From assembly GCF_900142675.1 (NCBI RefSeq), contig NZ_FRBS01000001.1:930001-994000 (forward strand): a stretch of DNA of 64,000 nucleotides, in the 5' to 3' direction. Origin of the DNA: Shouchella rhizosphaerae. GTDB lineage: Bacteria > Bacillota > Bacilli > Bacillales > Bacillaceae_D. The notes beneath the pieces are model-generated. The model saw nothing but the letters and a program-made list of their open reading frames with translations. It was not told where the DNA came from and did not search any database. Positions 16,502 to 25,076 of the stretch are shown piece after piece (the first letter of the stretch is position 1; each line of letters opens with the position of its first letter). Both the position numbers and the translations under genes were made by a program.

Positions 16502-17480
16502 CCGTTCCTCCTAATACGTCAGTCACTTGCAAAGCCATCCGGTCTCTCTTTACTCCTGGCTGGCCGCTAAATTTCTTTTCACCGCCTACGAGCACATCAA
16601 GTGGTTCATCAATTAGCTGGTTTAAGGCAACGACATCCCCTTTACCGAGGCGAAGAAATTCTTCAATCGTAATTGTTGAACGCCCAAGTTCGGCGGCAAC
16701 TTCAAGTGTCGTCTGCCGGACTTGTTTGTTTAACAGTGCCTGATCTTCTGTCGAAAGGGCACCGCGCTGTTCTTGAAACCAATGGTGGCTCGTTAATTTC
16801 GGCAATATTTCTTCTAATACGACATGGGGCAAACAGATCGTCATAAGCCCTGTCGTATTGGCAATGCTTGTTGACAGCGAAATGACGACAACCGTTTCGT
16901 TCGGTGACACGAGCTGCAAAAAATGGGGATTCACTTCAATATTTTCGGTGATCGGTTCCATTTCAATGACAGTCGTCCAAGCTTCAGCGAAACTTGCCAG
17001 CATCGATTCAAATAGCCCTGATAAAATTTTCGTTTCAATTTCTGTCAAATTATCAATTTTATTAAAGCTCATCCCATGTCCGCCAAGTACACGGTCAAAC
17101 ATGGCGTAGGCGATATTAGGATTAATTTCAATTAATACCCGTCCATTTAAAGGTATAGGTTCAATCACATTTAAAAATGTCATCGTCGGTATGCTGCGGA
17201 CATACTCTTCGTATGGAACCTGTTCGACAGAGGCTACTTGGATTTGCACAAGCGAACGGAGCTTGGCCGATAAATTGGTTGTCAACAACCGCGCGTAATT
17301 TTCATGGATGCGGGATAAGTTCCGAATTTGGTCTTTTGAAAAGCGTAGCGCTCGTTTAAAATCATAAACCCGAACTTTCTTCTCTGACTCTAGCTTTAAT
17401 AACTCTTCGGCATCCATTTCTCCAGTCGTCAAAGCAGAAAGGAGCGCATCAATCTCACCTTGAGACAGCACATCAGCCAT
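16491..17480 (-). CDS. fliM: Flagellar motor switch protein FliM
   Basis: C-ring component that binds CheY-P and sets rotation direction. It starts with the CheY-binding peptide (VLSQGEIDALLSAL), followed by the CheC-like middle domain with the GGXG loop (LGGHGMSF) and the C-terminal SpoA domain (RTSTITIEEFLRLGKGDVVALNQ region). The 329 residues match Bacillus FliM (332). It overlaps fliY downstream. Confidence 0.97.
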   Translation of the reverse strand: MADVLSQGEIDALLSALTTGEMDAEELLKLESEKKVRVYDFKRALRFSKDQIRNLSRIHENYARLLTTNLSAKLRSLVQIQVASVEQVPYEEYVRSIPTMTFLNVIEPIPLNGRVLIEINPNIAYAMFDRVLGGHGMSFNKIDNLTEIETKILSGLFESMLASFAEAWTTVIEMEPITENIEVNPHFLQLVSPNETVVVISLSTSIANTTGLMTICLPHVVLEEILPKLTSHHWFQEQRGALSTEDQALLNKQVRQTTLEVAAELGRSTITIEEFLRLGKGDVVALNQLIDEPLDVLVGGEKKFSGQPGVKRDRMALQVTDVLGGTDDE

Positions 17481-17498
17481 TAGAGCACCTCATTTTTG

Positions 17499-17930
17499 TT
17501 ATTGGACCACTTTCACTGTCGTATAAACAGCTTTGACAGTGCCTTGTTCTAAATGGTCGTTTAATTTTGTCTGGATCGTTTCCTGCAGCTCGGCTAGACC
17601 CTCTTCACCGACCAAGTCCTCCGCAGACATTTCTGCAAGTGTCAGCAAAATGACATTATTCACTTGGAACCCTCTTTTATCGATGTCCGCAAGCGTGTCT
17701 TTGTGATCGAGTTCAATTCGAAATTGAGCGCGGATGAATTCCCCTGACTTTAAATTGGTCGTAATTTCTTCTGTATCAAATGAGCGCTCACTAATGTCCT
17801 CTATTGTTGGCGCACCGCTTGCCTTGTTTTGGGCAAATGGGCCAATGCCAAGCATATAGAGCCCTGCAACTATGACGACTCCGGTGAGCAAGAGGCTGAA
17901 CGCTACGCCAATTACACGGTTTTTTTTCAA
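17499..17930 (-). CDS. fliL: Flagellar basal body-associated protein FliL
   Basis: Stator-associated single-pass membrane protein. One N-terminal membrane helix (VIGVAFSLLLTGVVIVAGLYML) is followed by the periplasm-equivalent domain with TNLKSGEFIRAQFRIEL, typical of FliL. The length of 143 is normal. It follows swrD by 5 bases. Confidence 0.94.
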   Translation of the reverse strand: MKKNRVIGVAFSLLLTGVVIVAGLYMLGIGPFAQNKASGAPTIEDISERSFDTEEITTNLKSGEFIRAQFRIELDHKDTLADIDKRGFQVNNVILLTLAEMSAEDLVGEEGLAELQETIQTKLNDHLEQGTVKAVYTTVKVVQ

Positions 17931-17935
17931 CCTGA

Positions 17936-18142
17936 TTAATCCTCCCTTTTGTAGCTTCCAACAAGGCCGATTTCGGCCATGCGGTTGTTGATCGCTTGGC
18001 CGACTTGTTCCATGTCATCGGCAACGACGAGCTTTTTTCCACTTACAAGCGTGATCGTTGTATCAGGCAACGCTTCTACTTTTTCGATCAACAACAAATT
18101 TAACAACAACCGTTGCCCGTTTAAGCGCGTTAATGGAATCAT
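17936..18142 (-). CDS. swrD: SwrD/FlbD-family small motility protein
   Basis: A short conserved protein between the hook gene and fliL. In B. subtilis SwrD raises flagellar torque. The sequence IPLTRLNGQRLLLNLLLIEKVEALPDTTITLVSGKKLVVADD is the FlbD family pattern. I use the ATG at 18142 because AGGTGA stands 5 nt before it; the upstream GTG at 18151 lies within that site. This gives 68 residues, close to the family norm of about 70. Confidence 0.92.
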   Translation of the reverse strand: MIPLTRLNGQRLLLNLLLIEKVEALPDTTITLVSGKKLVVADDMEQVGQAINNRMAEIGLVGSYKRED

Positions 18143-18151
18143 GCCAGTCAC

Positions 18152-18955
18152 CTATCGTTTTAAGTTGACAAGCTCTTGTAAAATTTCGTCTGAAGTCGTA
18201 ATGATCCGGGAGTTAGCTTGAAAACCACGCTGGGCGACGATCATTTCCGAAAATTCATCAGCGAGATCCACATTCGACATTTCTAAATAACCAGACTGAA
18301 TGTCGCCAGTGCCTTGTGTTCCTGGAATGACTAGGTTGGCAGGGCCAGAAGCAGGAGTTGCTGTGAATAGGGATCCGCCAGCGCTATTAAGGCCTTCAGG
18401 ATTGGCAAAATTAGCGATGCCAAGTTGCAACGTTACAGGGTTTTCTTGGCCCTGAATCGAAACGATGATTTCACCTTGTTTGTTTACGGTAGTGCTCTCC
18501 ATGTCATCTAGAAGGGCTGGATCGATTTGCAGCCTGTTGCCGTCTGGCCCTAACAAATAGGCGCCTGAGCTGTTGACAACATTGCCCTCATTGTCGAAAT
18601 AAATATTTCCAGCACGCGTATAAAATGTATCGTCTCCAATTTGAACAGCAAAGTAGCCATCGCCATTTATTGCTAAGTCCAATTCACGCCCCGTATATTG
18701 GTTGCCTCCTCCGGTATGAACCGTGTCAATTGCGCCAACCATTGAACCTGATCCGATTTGCTTACTATTGACGCCACCACGGTTAGGAGTGGCGGCCATT
18801 GGCCCTTGTACTTGCTGGCTAACCATATCTTGAAACATGACGCGCCCTTTTTTGAAACCATGTGTATTAACGTTAGCGATGTTATTGCCGACAACATCTA
18901 GCTTTGTTTGAAAACCTTTCATACCTGAGATACCTGAATACATGGAACGAATCAT
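18152..18955 (-). CDS. flgE: Flagellar hook protein FlgE (formerly annotated FlgG in Bacillus)
   Basis: Main hook subunit, positioned after flgD as in B. subtilis. It has the N-terminal rod/hook motif (MYSGISGMKGFQTKLDVVGNNIANVNTHGFKKGR), a short D1-type middle with INGDGYFAVQ and YTRAGNIYFD, and the C-terminal coiled motif (GYLEMSNVDLADEFSEMIVAQRGFQANSRIITTSDEILQELVNL). The 267 residues match the short Bacillus hook protein. Many database entries for this family are called FlgG, which is the alternative name. Confidence 0.93.
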   Translation of the reverse strand: MIRSMYSGISGMKGFQTKLDVVGNNIANVNTHGFKKGRVMFQDMVSQQVQGPMAATPNRGGVNSKQIGSGSMVGAIDTVHTGGGNQYTGRELDLAINGDGYFAVQIGDDTFYTRAGNIYFDNEGNVVNSSGAYLLGPDGNRLQIDPALLDDMESTTVNKQGEIIVSIQGQENPVTLQLGIANFANPEGLNSAGGSLFTATPASGPANLVIPGTQGTGDIQSGYLEMSNVDLADEFSEMIVAQRGFQANSRIITTSDEILQELVNLKR

Positions 18956-18970
18956 AACGGATCGTCTCCT

Positions 18971-19405
18971 TTACTCGTTTGTTGTTGGTTTAATTATTGA
19001 AATTAATTTGCTTGCCTCAATCCACTTGTCATCATCGATTTGTACGAGCAAATCGCCGGACTCGCTGTATTTAACTCCAGTCACTGTTGCTTGCTCAACT
19101 TTTTCTTTTTCATTAAGCCATTCAACCGACTTGCCGATTAACTCGCTTAGCGCCATCAATTGCTGGCTTTTTTGCTCATAGTACATGTATTCCATCGTAC
19201 TATTCAGTTTCGTGAGCTGCTCCAACTGGGAAAAAGTTGCTAATTGGGCGATAAACTCCCGATCTTCTATCGGGTTGCTCGGGTCTTGGTTTTGCAATTG
19301 TGTAATCAATAGCTTTAAAAACGCGTCTTGTCCAAGTGCATTGTTTGGTTGCCGCTGTTGGTTTTGTGACGAGGAAAGCCACAACGATGGGTCAACTTGC
19401 GTCAT
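18971..19405 (-). CDS. flgD: Flagellar hook assembly scaffolding protein FlgD
   Basis: Hook-capping protein. The N-terminal conserved region is clear (GQDAFLKLLITQLQNQDPSNPIEDREFIAQLATFSQLEQL). The C-terminal part is short, as in Bacillus FlgD (about 140 residues), and lacks the extended FlgD Ig/TIG-like domains of enterics. It overlaps fliK by 14 bases. Confidence 0.95.
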   Translation of the reverse strand: MTQVDPSLWLSSSQNQQRQPNNALGQDAFLKLLITQLQNQDPSNPIEDREFIAQLATFSQLEQLTKLNSTMEYMYYEQKSQQLMALSELIGKSVEWLNEKEKVEQATVTGVKYSESGDLLVQIDDDKWIEASKLISIIKPTTNE

Positions 19406-20966
19406 CCGCTCCCTCTCCTTCTCCTTGTTCTTGACTCATCCAATCTGAAAATGAATGCTGCTTCCGTTGTTCGCTAACCTCTTCTTCCGGTTGCTTCCGC
19501 CCGCCTTCCTGTCCACTATCACCATTGCTTTGCTCGTCCCCTTCTTCATCAATTGGCCCAATTTCAAACGTGGCTTCTTGGTTAAACAATTGCCTTAATC
19601 CAGGGAGAGCGCGCTCTAGCGTTTCTGCAGTTGCTTTTTTATCAGCAAGCAGTTTGACGACGAGCCCTTGGCTTGAATGGAGCAGTTGTACGTGCAAACG
19701 CCCTAGCGTTTCCGGATGCAGCTTAACCGTCAATTGCAACGCCCCATCTCCATGTTGCTTTAACACAGCCGCCTTTAGCACTCGTTCAAGCTGCTTAGTC
19801 AGCATAGGAGGCAGCGCACTTTTTCCACTTGGCAGTTTCGTGGCTTCCACAGTAACGCTTCCTTCGATTCCCATCTGACCGCTAGCCATTCCTGTGCCGT
19901 TAGGCGTTTGTTTGTTAGGTCCTTCTATGATGCGCGGCGCAGTGCTTGGCTCCTTTTCATGAACGATTCGCTTGTTAGAGTCTGTTTGTACAAAGTTCTC
20001 TTCTGGCGAAGGATCGGGTAACGTTGTCGCCTCATTTCGCCCAGTATGTACCCCGTTTTCTTCATGGTCAGCAAGCTTGTTTGGTTCATTTTTAAAAACT
20101 GGAGCCCGTTCTGTTCCTGTCCTAACAGGTGACTCGTCTTGCACGCTTGAATGTAAAACGACTTGCGCCGCTGCATCGTTTTTGCCGGCTTTCATCGCCT
20201 CACTTAGCGTTGCCTGCTCTTTTGTTAAAGGCGTGACTTTTTGTTCCTGCCTCAGCGACTCTGCCCTATTTTCGGACTCTATTTTGTCGTCTCCTTGCGG
20301 CAAAGGCGCCGAACGATTAGGAGACATTTGTTGATTTTTATCACGAAATGCTCGGTTGTCTCCCTTGGTCGGTTCTGTACCTATGTCTTGTAAAGGAGGA
20401 GAAGCGACTTGCCGGGGTGACGATTCCTTGTCGCCAGCTTTACGATCACGCACGGCTATGTCTTTATGTTCTTCTTGGCTTAAAGTAGGTTTACCACTAG
20501 CATTGTCCTTTTCTTCCGGCTCCTTTGCCAGTTTCTCTAACGGCTCACCCGTTTCCTCACTCGATGTTGCCCCAGTCAATGCTGCATCGGAAACACCTGC
20601 TGTGGTTTTACCTAAATTCCAGCCCGTCGAGTCCACTAGACCAGGCCTGCTGCTACTCCCCTCTTCATTCACAACACTAGGCTGGCCAAAGTCAACAACG
20701 CCTATTGGCATTTGATTTGGATTCGCCTGATTTTCAGCGGGGACCCCACTTAAAACAGGGTCATTTGCTTGTTCATCGTTTGGCACCGACGTTTCAACGT
20801 CGTTGTCCACCTCCTCTTCAAGAGGAAGAAAAAGAGTGTTTCGCCCCTCAGCAGACGATGAAGCCTTATTTATTAGAAGATCAGAAAACGATTGGCTTTG
20901 TCCTTTCACATGGCCTAACGGTCGTGAGGATGTTGCGATTTCATTGACCATTTGTGTTATGTGCAC
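19392..20966 (-). CDS. fliK: Flagellar hook-length control protein FliK
   Basis: Secreted molecular ruler that triggers FlhB switching. The first ~350 residues are low-complexity, hydrophilic and poorly conserved, as expected for the ruler part. The C-terminal domain (about residues 380-470) carries the family pattern LQLTVKLHPETLGRLHVQLLHSSQGLVVKLLADKKATAETLERALPGLRQLF. An acidic Glu/Gln-rich tail follows. The 524 residues are comparable to B. subtilis FliK (487). Confidence 0.93.
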   Translation of the reverse strand: MHITQMVNEIATSSRPLGHVKGQSQSFSDLLINKASSSAEGRNTLFLPLEEEVDNDVETSVPNDEQANDPVLSGVPAENQANPNQMPIGVVDFGQPSVVNEEGSSSRPGLVDSTGWNLGKTTAGVSDAALTGATSSEETGEPLEKLAKEPEEKDNASGKPTLSQEEHKDIAVRDRKAGDKESSPRQVASPPLQDIGTEPTKGDNRAFRDKNQQMSPNRSAPLPQGDDKIESENRAESLRQEQKVTPLTKEQATLSEAMKAGKNDAAAQVVLHSSVQDESPVRTGTERAPVFKNEPNKLADHEENGVHTGRNEATTLPDPSPEENFVQTDSNKRIVHEKEPSTAPRIIEGPNKQTPNGTGMASGQMGIEGSVTVEATKLPSGKSALPPMLTKQLERVLKAAVLKQHGDGALQLTVKLHPETLGRLHVQLLHSSQGLVVKLLADKKATAETLERALPGLRQLFNQEATFEIGPIDEEGDEQSNGDSGQEGGRKQPEEEVSEQRKQHSFSDWMSQEQGEGEGADDAS

Positions 20967-20974
20967 GTTTGCGT

Positions 20975-21535
20975 TTACCCCCCTTCTTGCGCAAGCCTTT
21001 CTAAAAACCGGGCCGCCTTTTCTTCAGGCATTTTCGCGAGAATCGAGCCACGTAGTTGATCTTTCATAGCAGCCACATGGCGATAAGCTTCTTCTTCATT
21101 CATTTCATCGAGCAATGCAGCTGCACGCTTTGGCGTCATTTGTTGATAAGTCTTTAATACAGCTGTCAAGTTGCCTTCTTCAAGCATGTTTTCAGTTTCC
21201 ACATTGACGATTGCCTCATCCTCGTTTTCCTTGATGTCATCAAGCTGTCCTTGCGCTTCTGCTAGTTCAGCATTTTTCACTTCAAGCTCATTGGAGAGCT
21301 CCTGCAACTGCGTTTGCAGATCAAGCAGTTCGCCTTCCAACTGCTCATACTTTTTTTGCCACTCATTTTCTGCCTGGTTATTCGTATTAAACCCGAGTGT
21401 ATTTTTAATGCTGTCCATTGGCGAAAACCCTAGCAAAGGGCCGATAAAAAACAGAGCAGCAAGGACGATGACCAAAAACGGAACGGCAAAAGCAAAAATC
21501 ACAGTCCAGCGTTTTTTTGTTGGTTTCTCGTTCAT
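20975..21535 (-). CDS. ylxF: YlxF/MotE-family protein
   Basis: Membrane-anchored protein of the fliJ-fliK interval. It has one N-terminal membrane helix (WTVIFAFAVPFLVIVLAALFFIGPLLGF), a coiled coil (about residues 60-105) and a C-terminal MgtE-N-like helical domain (LKTYQQMTPKRAAALLDEMNEEEAYRHVAAMKDQLRGSILAKMPEEKAARFLERL). This layout resembles the MotE motility chaperone. A role in stator or export function is inference. Confidence 0.88.
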   Translation of the reverse strand: MNEKPTKKRWTVIFAFAVPFLVIVLAALFFIGPLLGFSPMDSIKNTLGFNTNNQAENEWQKKYEQLEGELLDLQTQLQELSNELEVKNAELAEAQGQLDDIKENEDEAIVNVETENMLEEGNLTAVLKTYQQMTPKRAAALLDEMNEEEAYRHVAAMKDQLRGSILAKMPEEKAARFLERLAQEGG

Positions 21536-21985
21536 TTAGGCAAATTTCCTTTTGAACCGGGTCACGCACAACTCATCCATCAGTTGTTGCTCCCGGCGGT
21601 TTTCTGCTTGTTTTTGTTCAAGGCGTTTCTTTTCTTTCAATCGTTCATATTGTTTATACGAAACGGCATGTTGCTGGAACGTCGCTTTCTTTTGAAGCAT
21701 ATCAGCCCTAGCCTGGTCGGTTCGCAGCTGTTGTTTTCCAATTTGCTGCTCCAGTCCGTCCAAGCACGCCTGGCTAATAAGCAAATCGGAAACCGATGCT
21801 TTTTCAACTAGCATCTTCTCGGTCGCTGCTTGCACATCTTCTTTTTGCTTTAGCAAACGGAACAGCGCCATTGCCTCACATTCAAATGCGTCAACAGCCA
21901 CTTCGTATTGCTTATGGGCGGCTTCTTTTTCCTGCTTGCATACATCCATCGCTGTTTGTAACGAAAATTGAAATGCCATTTGCAA
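21536..21985 (-). CDS. fliJ: Flagellar export chaperone FliJ
   Basis: Central stalk protein between the FliI ATPase ring and FlhA. The whole 149-residue protein is a charged coiled coil (FQFSLQTAMDVCKQEKEAAHKQYEVAVDAFECEAMAL to the Lys/Gln-rich C-terminus), the family pattern. The TTG at 21985 has the best Shine-Dalgarno spacing (GGAG plus 6 nt); an ATG two codons later is possible. The gene starts 3-4 bases after the fliI stop. Confidence 0.9.
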   Translation of the reverse strand: MQMAFQFSLQTAMDVCKQEKEAAHKQYEVAVDAFECEAMALFRLLKQKEDVQAATEKMLVEKASVSDLLISQACLDGLEQQIGKQQLRTDQARADMLQKKATFQQHAVSYKQYERLKEKKRLEQKQAENRREQQLMDELCVTRFKRKFA

Positions 21986-21988
21986 GCG

Positions 21989-23302
21989 TCACTCCTGTTT
22001 AAAAAGTTGTATAAGCTTTGTTTTCGTTTCTGCAAACGAATCGCTTTCTTCGACTTCTTGTTTAAGAAAGTCAAGCATAGCCGGATGGTCATGAATTGCA
22101 GCGTCAATGTCTTTGGAACTGCCCTGTTTATAAGCACCCAGTGAAATTAAGTCTTCTGACTGCTCGTAATCGGCTAAACGTTGCCTAAAAAGCTTTGCTG
22201 CATGAAGATGATCGTTTTCGACCAAGTCTTTCATTAGCCTGCTAACGCTTTTTAACACATTAACGGCTGGATACTGCCCACGATTGGCGAGTTGCCTGTC
22301 CAATACAAAGTGTCCGTCAAGAATTCCTCGCACGGCATCTGCAATAGGCTCATTCATGTCGTCGCCGTCTACAAGAACGGTGTATAAACCGGTGATCGAG
22401 CCTGACTGGTTTGTACCTGACCGTTCAAGCAGCTTCGGCATCATCGCAAAAACAGAAGGAGGGTAGCCTTTTGTCGTCGGTGGTTCACCAATTGCCAAGC
22501 CAATTTCGCGCTGTGCCATCGCAAACCGGGTGACCGAATCCATCATTAAATTGACATTCTTACCCTTGTCGCGGAAGTATTCAGCAATGGCAGTAGCTGT
22601 TTGCGCTCCTTTCACTCGTAACAGTGCTGGCTGGTCTGATGTTGCGACGACAACAACAGACTTTTTAAGCCCTTCCTCTCCTAAGTCGCGCTCAACAAAT
22701 TCTTTTACTTCTCTGCCCCGTTCACCAATTAAAGCAATCACATTCACATCTGCATCTGATTGTTTAGCAATCATCGACATGAGTGTGCTCTTCCCTACAC
22801 CGCTGCCAGCAAAAATGCCAACTCTTTGCCCTTTTCCCATTGTCAACAGCCCGTCAATTGCGCGGACACCAACACTCATAATTTCGGAAATGCGCGGTCT
22901 TTCTAGCGGGTTTGGAGGTGAATTGTCCGTCGAATAGTTGGCGTCAGTATCCCCCAATGCTGTGCTTTGCAAAAATGGTTCACCGACGCCATTGACAATT
23001 TGGCCAATCAAACTTGGTCCACACGCTACATTTAACGGTTTTCCTGTTCCTTCTACATAGCTCCCAGGGGCTATTCGCCGCGTATCGTCTAGCGGCATGA
23101 GCAAAATGCGGTCATCCTTAAAGCCAACGACTTCAGCTCGGACTTTAGTCCCCTTTTGATCTGGGCTAGCCCAGATATAGCACAGTTCGCCGATAAATGC
23201 CCTTGGCCCGGCTGATTCAATCGTCAACCCCGCAGCATGGCGAACTTGTCCATACCACTTATAGGGAGAAAGTGTGTGCACATGATCAATGAGCTTTTGC
23301 AA
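21989..23302 (-). CDS. fliI: Flagellum-specific ATPase FliI
   Basis: Hexameric ATPase that energises export substrate unfolding. It has Walker A GIFAGSGVGKSTLMSMIA, the GERGREVKEFVE segment, Walker B-like VNLMMDSVTRFAMAQREIGLAIGEPPTTKGYPPSVF and the C-terminal helical domain. I prefer the TTG at 23302 (437 residues, GAGGTG 7 nt upstream) to an ATG at 23326 without a ribosome-binding site. This length equals that of B. subtilis FliI (438). Confidence 0.96.
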   Translation of the reverse strand: MQKLIDHVHTLSPYKWYGQVRHAAGLTIESAGPRAFIGELCYIWASPDQKGTKVRAEVVGFKDDRILLMPLDDTRRIAPGSYVEGTGKPLNVACGPSLIGQIVNGVGEPFLQSTALGDTDANYSTDNSPPNPLERPRISEIMSVGVRAIDGLLTMGKGQRVGIFAGSGVGKSTLMSMIAKQSDADVNVIALIGERGREVKEFVERDLGEEGLKKSVVVVATSDQPALLRVKGAQTATAIAEYFRDKGKNVNLMMDSVTRFAMAQREIGLAIGEPPTTKGYPPSVFAMMPKLLERSGTNQSGSITGLYTVLVDGDDMNEPIADAVRGILDGHFVLDRQLANRGQYPAVNVLKSVSRLMKDLVENDHLHAAKLFRQRLADYEQSEDLISLGAYKQGSSKDIDAAIHDHPAMLDFLKQEVEESDSFAETKTKLIQLFKQE

Positions 23303-24056
23303 ATGAACCACACCTCGCAGCCTCATGAAGCTGCTTTTTTAACTGCTCGATCTGAGTCGGAAGAGAAGCATCCATTCTTCCAGCATTGGTGACGATAAAA
23401 CAGTGGTCGTCTTGTAGTTGCCCGTCTGGTATAAGCTGAAAATCTTCACAGGCAGGGATGGCCCCTTGCAACTCGTCCACACAAGCGGCGAGCCTTTTAT
23501 ACCAATGGGGCGGCACATACAATTTAACAAATGCATGGTCGCGCACTTCAGCAAGAGCGGCTCGCACGAGATTCTGTAAGTAGGGGTCTTCTGCAATAGA
23601 AACACCAATCACCTTTTCAGCAATGGCACAGGCAAGCTCAATCAAAAGCGGTTGTTCTTTGTCTACTTTTAATGCTGCCGCCGCCTGCGCCTCTTCTAAC
23701 ACTTGCTTCGCTTCCGCGATCGTTGACTCGTAAATCGCTTTTGCTTGGCTTTCACCCGCTGTAAAGCCAGCATCATATCCTTCTTGTTCTGCTTTCAAGC
23801 GCGCTTTTTCCCATTGTTGCTCTAGCTCCGCTTGTTTGCTTTCCATCTTTTTTTCAATCGCCGTCGCTTGTGCTTGTGCTTCCTCGATCAATTGGGCTGC
23901 CTTTGCTTCTGCTTTTTCTTGTATCTGTTCGAATTCGGCTTCTTCTTTGGCAAGTTCTTGTCTTGTTTCGCGTACTCTTGTCCGTTGATACAAAGGTTTA
24001 ATGCCAATTTCCCGTGCAATGCTCACATTCTTAGTAGAACGGATCACATTAGACAA
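23286..24056 (-). CDS. fliH: Flagellar assembly protein FliH (FliI regulator)
   Basis: Stator-like protein that binds and regulates FliI. A long Glu/Ala/Gln-rich coiled coil (about residues 30-95) leads to the conserved C-terminal domain (CAIAEKVIGVSIAEDPYLQNLVRAALAEVRDHAFVKLYVPPHWYKRL). The start is ambiguous. A TTG at 24056 lies 9 nt after GGAG; an ATG at 24065 is nearly adjacent to it. Both overlap the end of fliG. Confidence 0.9.
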   Translation of the reverse strand: MSNVIRSTKNVSIAREIGIKPLYQRTRVRETRQELAKEEAEFEQIQEKAEAKAAQLIEEAQAQATAIEKKMESKQAELEQQWEKARLKAEQEGYDAGFTAGESQAKAIYESTIAEAKQVLEEAQAAAALKVDKEQPLLIELACAIAEKVIGVSIAEDPYLQNLVRAALAEVRDHAFVKLYVPPHWYKRLAACVDELQGAIPACEDFQLIPDGQLQDDHCFIVTNAGRMDASLPTQIEQLKKQLHEAARCGSFAKAH

Positions 24057-25056
24057 GGACGTCATCTCCATTCGTGCGGGCAATCACAATTTCGCCCATT
24101 TCTTCGAGCTGCCTGATGGTAGCGACAATCCGCGATTGTGCTTCTTCTACATCACGCAAGCGGACAGGACCCATGTAATCCATTTCGTCTTTAAACGCTT
24201 CAGCCATCCGTTGAGACATATTGTCAAACACCATTTCTTTCACGTCATCGCTTGCAACTTTCAAGGCAAGCTTCAAATCATCGTTGTCTACATCGCGGAT
24301 GACTCTTTGGATCGCCCGTTTTTCAAGGGTGACAATATCTTCAAACACAAACATCCGTTTTTTGATTTCTTCCGCCAACTCAGGATCTTGGATATAGAGC
24401 CCATCAAGAATCGTCCGTTCCGTTGAACGGTCAACGCCATTCAACACTTCTACGACCGCTTCAATTCCGCCTGTTTCCGTAAAGTCTTGTGACAATGTTT
24501 GCGACAGCTTCTCTTCCAAAACTGCTTCCACTTGCGCGATCACTTCTGGAGAGGAGCTGTCCATTAGCGCCATTCGCCTTGCGACATCGGTCTGGATCGT
24601 TTCCGGCAAAGCAGAAATGATTTGACCTGCCTGCTTGGCTGACAAGTACGATAGGATTACGGCAATGGTTTGCGGATGCTCATGCTGGATAAAATTTAAT
24701 ATTTGGCTTGCATCCGTTTTGCGGGCAAAATCAAATGGCCTTACTTGGATCGTTGACGTCAGCCGTTGGATCATCGAGGCGGCCGCTTCTTCTCCTAATG
24801 CTTTTTCTAAAATCGTCTTCGCAAAGCCTATACCGCCTTGGGCAATGTACTCCTGTGCTTTCGCCATCGAATGAAATTCGCCCATGACATTGTTTTGAAC
24901 ATCTTTATCGACTTTTCGCATCGCGGATATTTCAAGCGACAGCAGTTCAATCTCATCCTCAGTTAAGTGTTTATACACTTGCGCTGCCGTATCGGGCCCG
25001 AGCGAAATCAGCAATATCGCTGCTTTTTGCCGTCCCGTCAGCTTTGCTTTCGGCAT
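24049..25056 (-). CDS. fliG: Flagellar motor switch protein FliG
   Basis: Rotor protein that contacts the MotA stator. The N-terminal FliF-binding domain begins LTGRQKAAILLISLGPDTAAQVYKHL. The middle ARM domain has the EHPQTIAVILSYL motif. The C-terminal torque helix is intact (RAIQRVIRDVDNDDLKLALKVASDDVKEMVFDNMSQRMAE, including the charged residues for stator contact). The ATG at 25056 follows GGAG by 10 nt. At 335 residues it is normal. Confidence 0.97.
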   Translation of the reverse strand: MPKAKLTGRQKAAILLISLGPDTAAQVYKHLTEDEIELLSLEISAMRKVDKDVQNNVMGEFHSMAKAQEYIAQGGIGFAKTILEKALGEEAAASMIQRLTSTIQVRPFDFARKTDASQILNFIQHEHPQTIAVILSYLSAKQAGQIISALPETIQTDVARRMALMDSSSPEVIAQVEAVLEEKLSQTLSQDFTETGGIEAVVEVLNGVDRSTERTILDGLYIQDPELAEEIKKRMFVFEDIVTLEKRAIQRVIRDVDNDDLKLALKVASDDVKEMVFDNMSQRMAEAFKDEMDYMGPVRLRDVEEAQSRIVATIRQLEEMGEIVIARTNGDDVLV

Positions 25057-25076
25057 TTCGTCCAATCTCCTTTCTG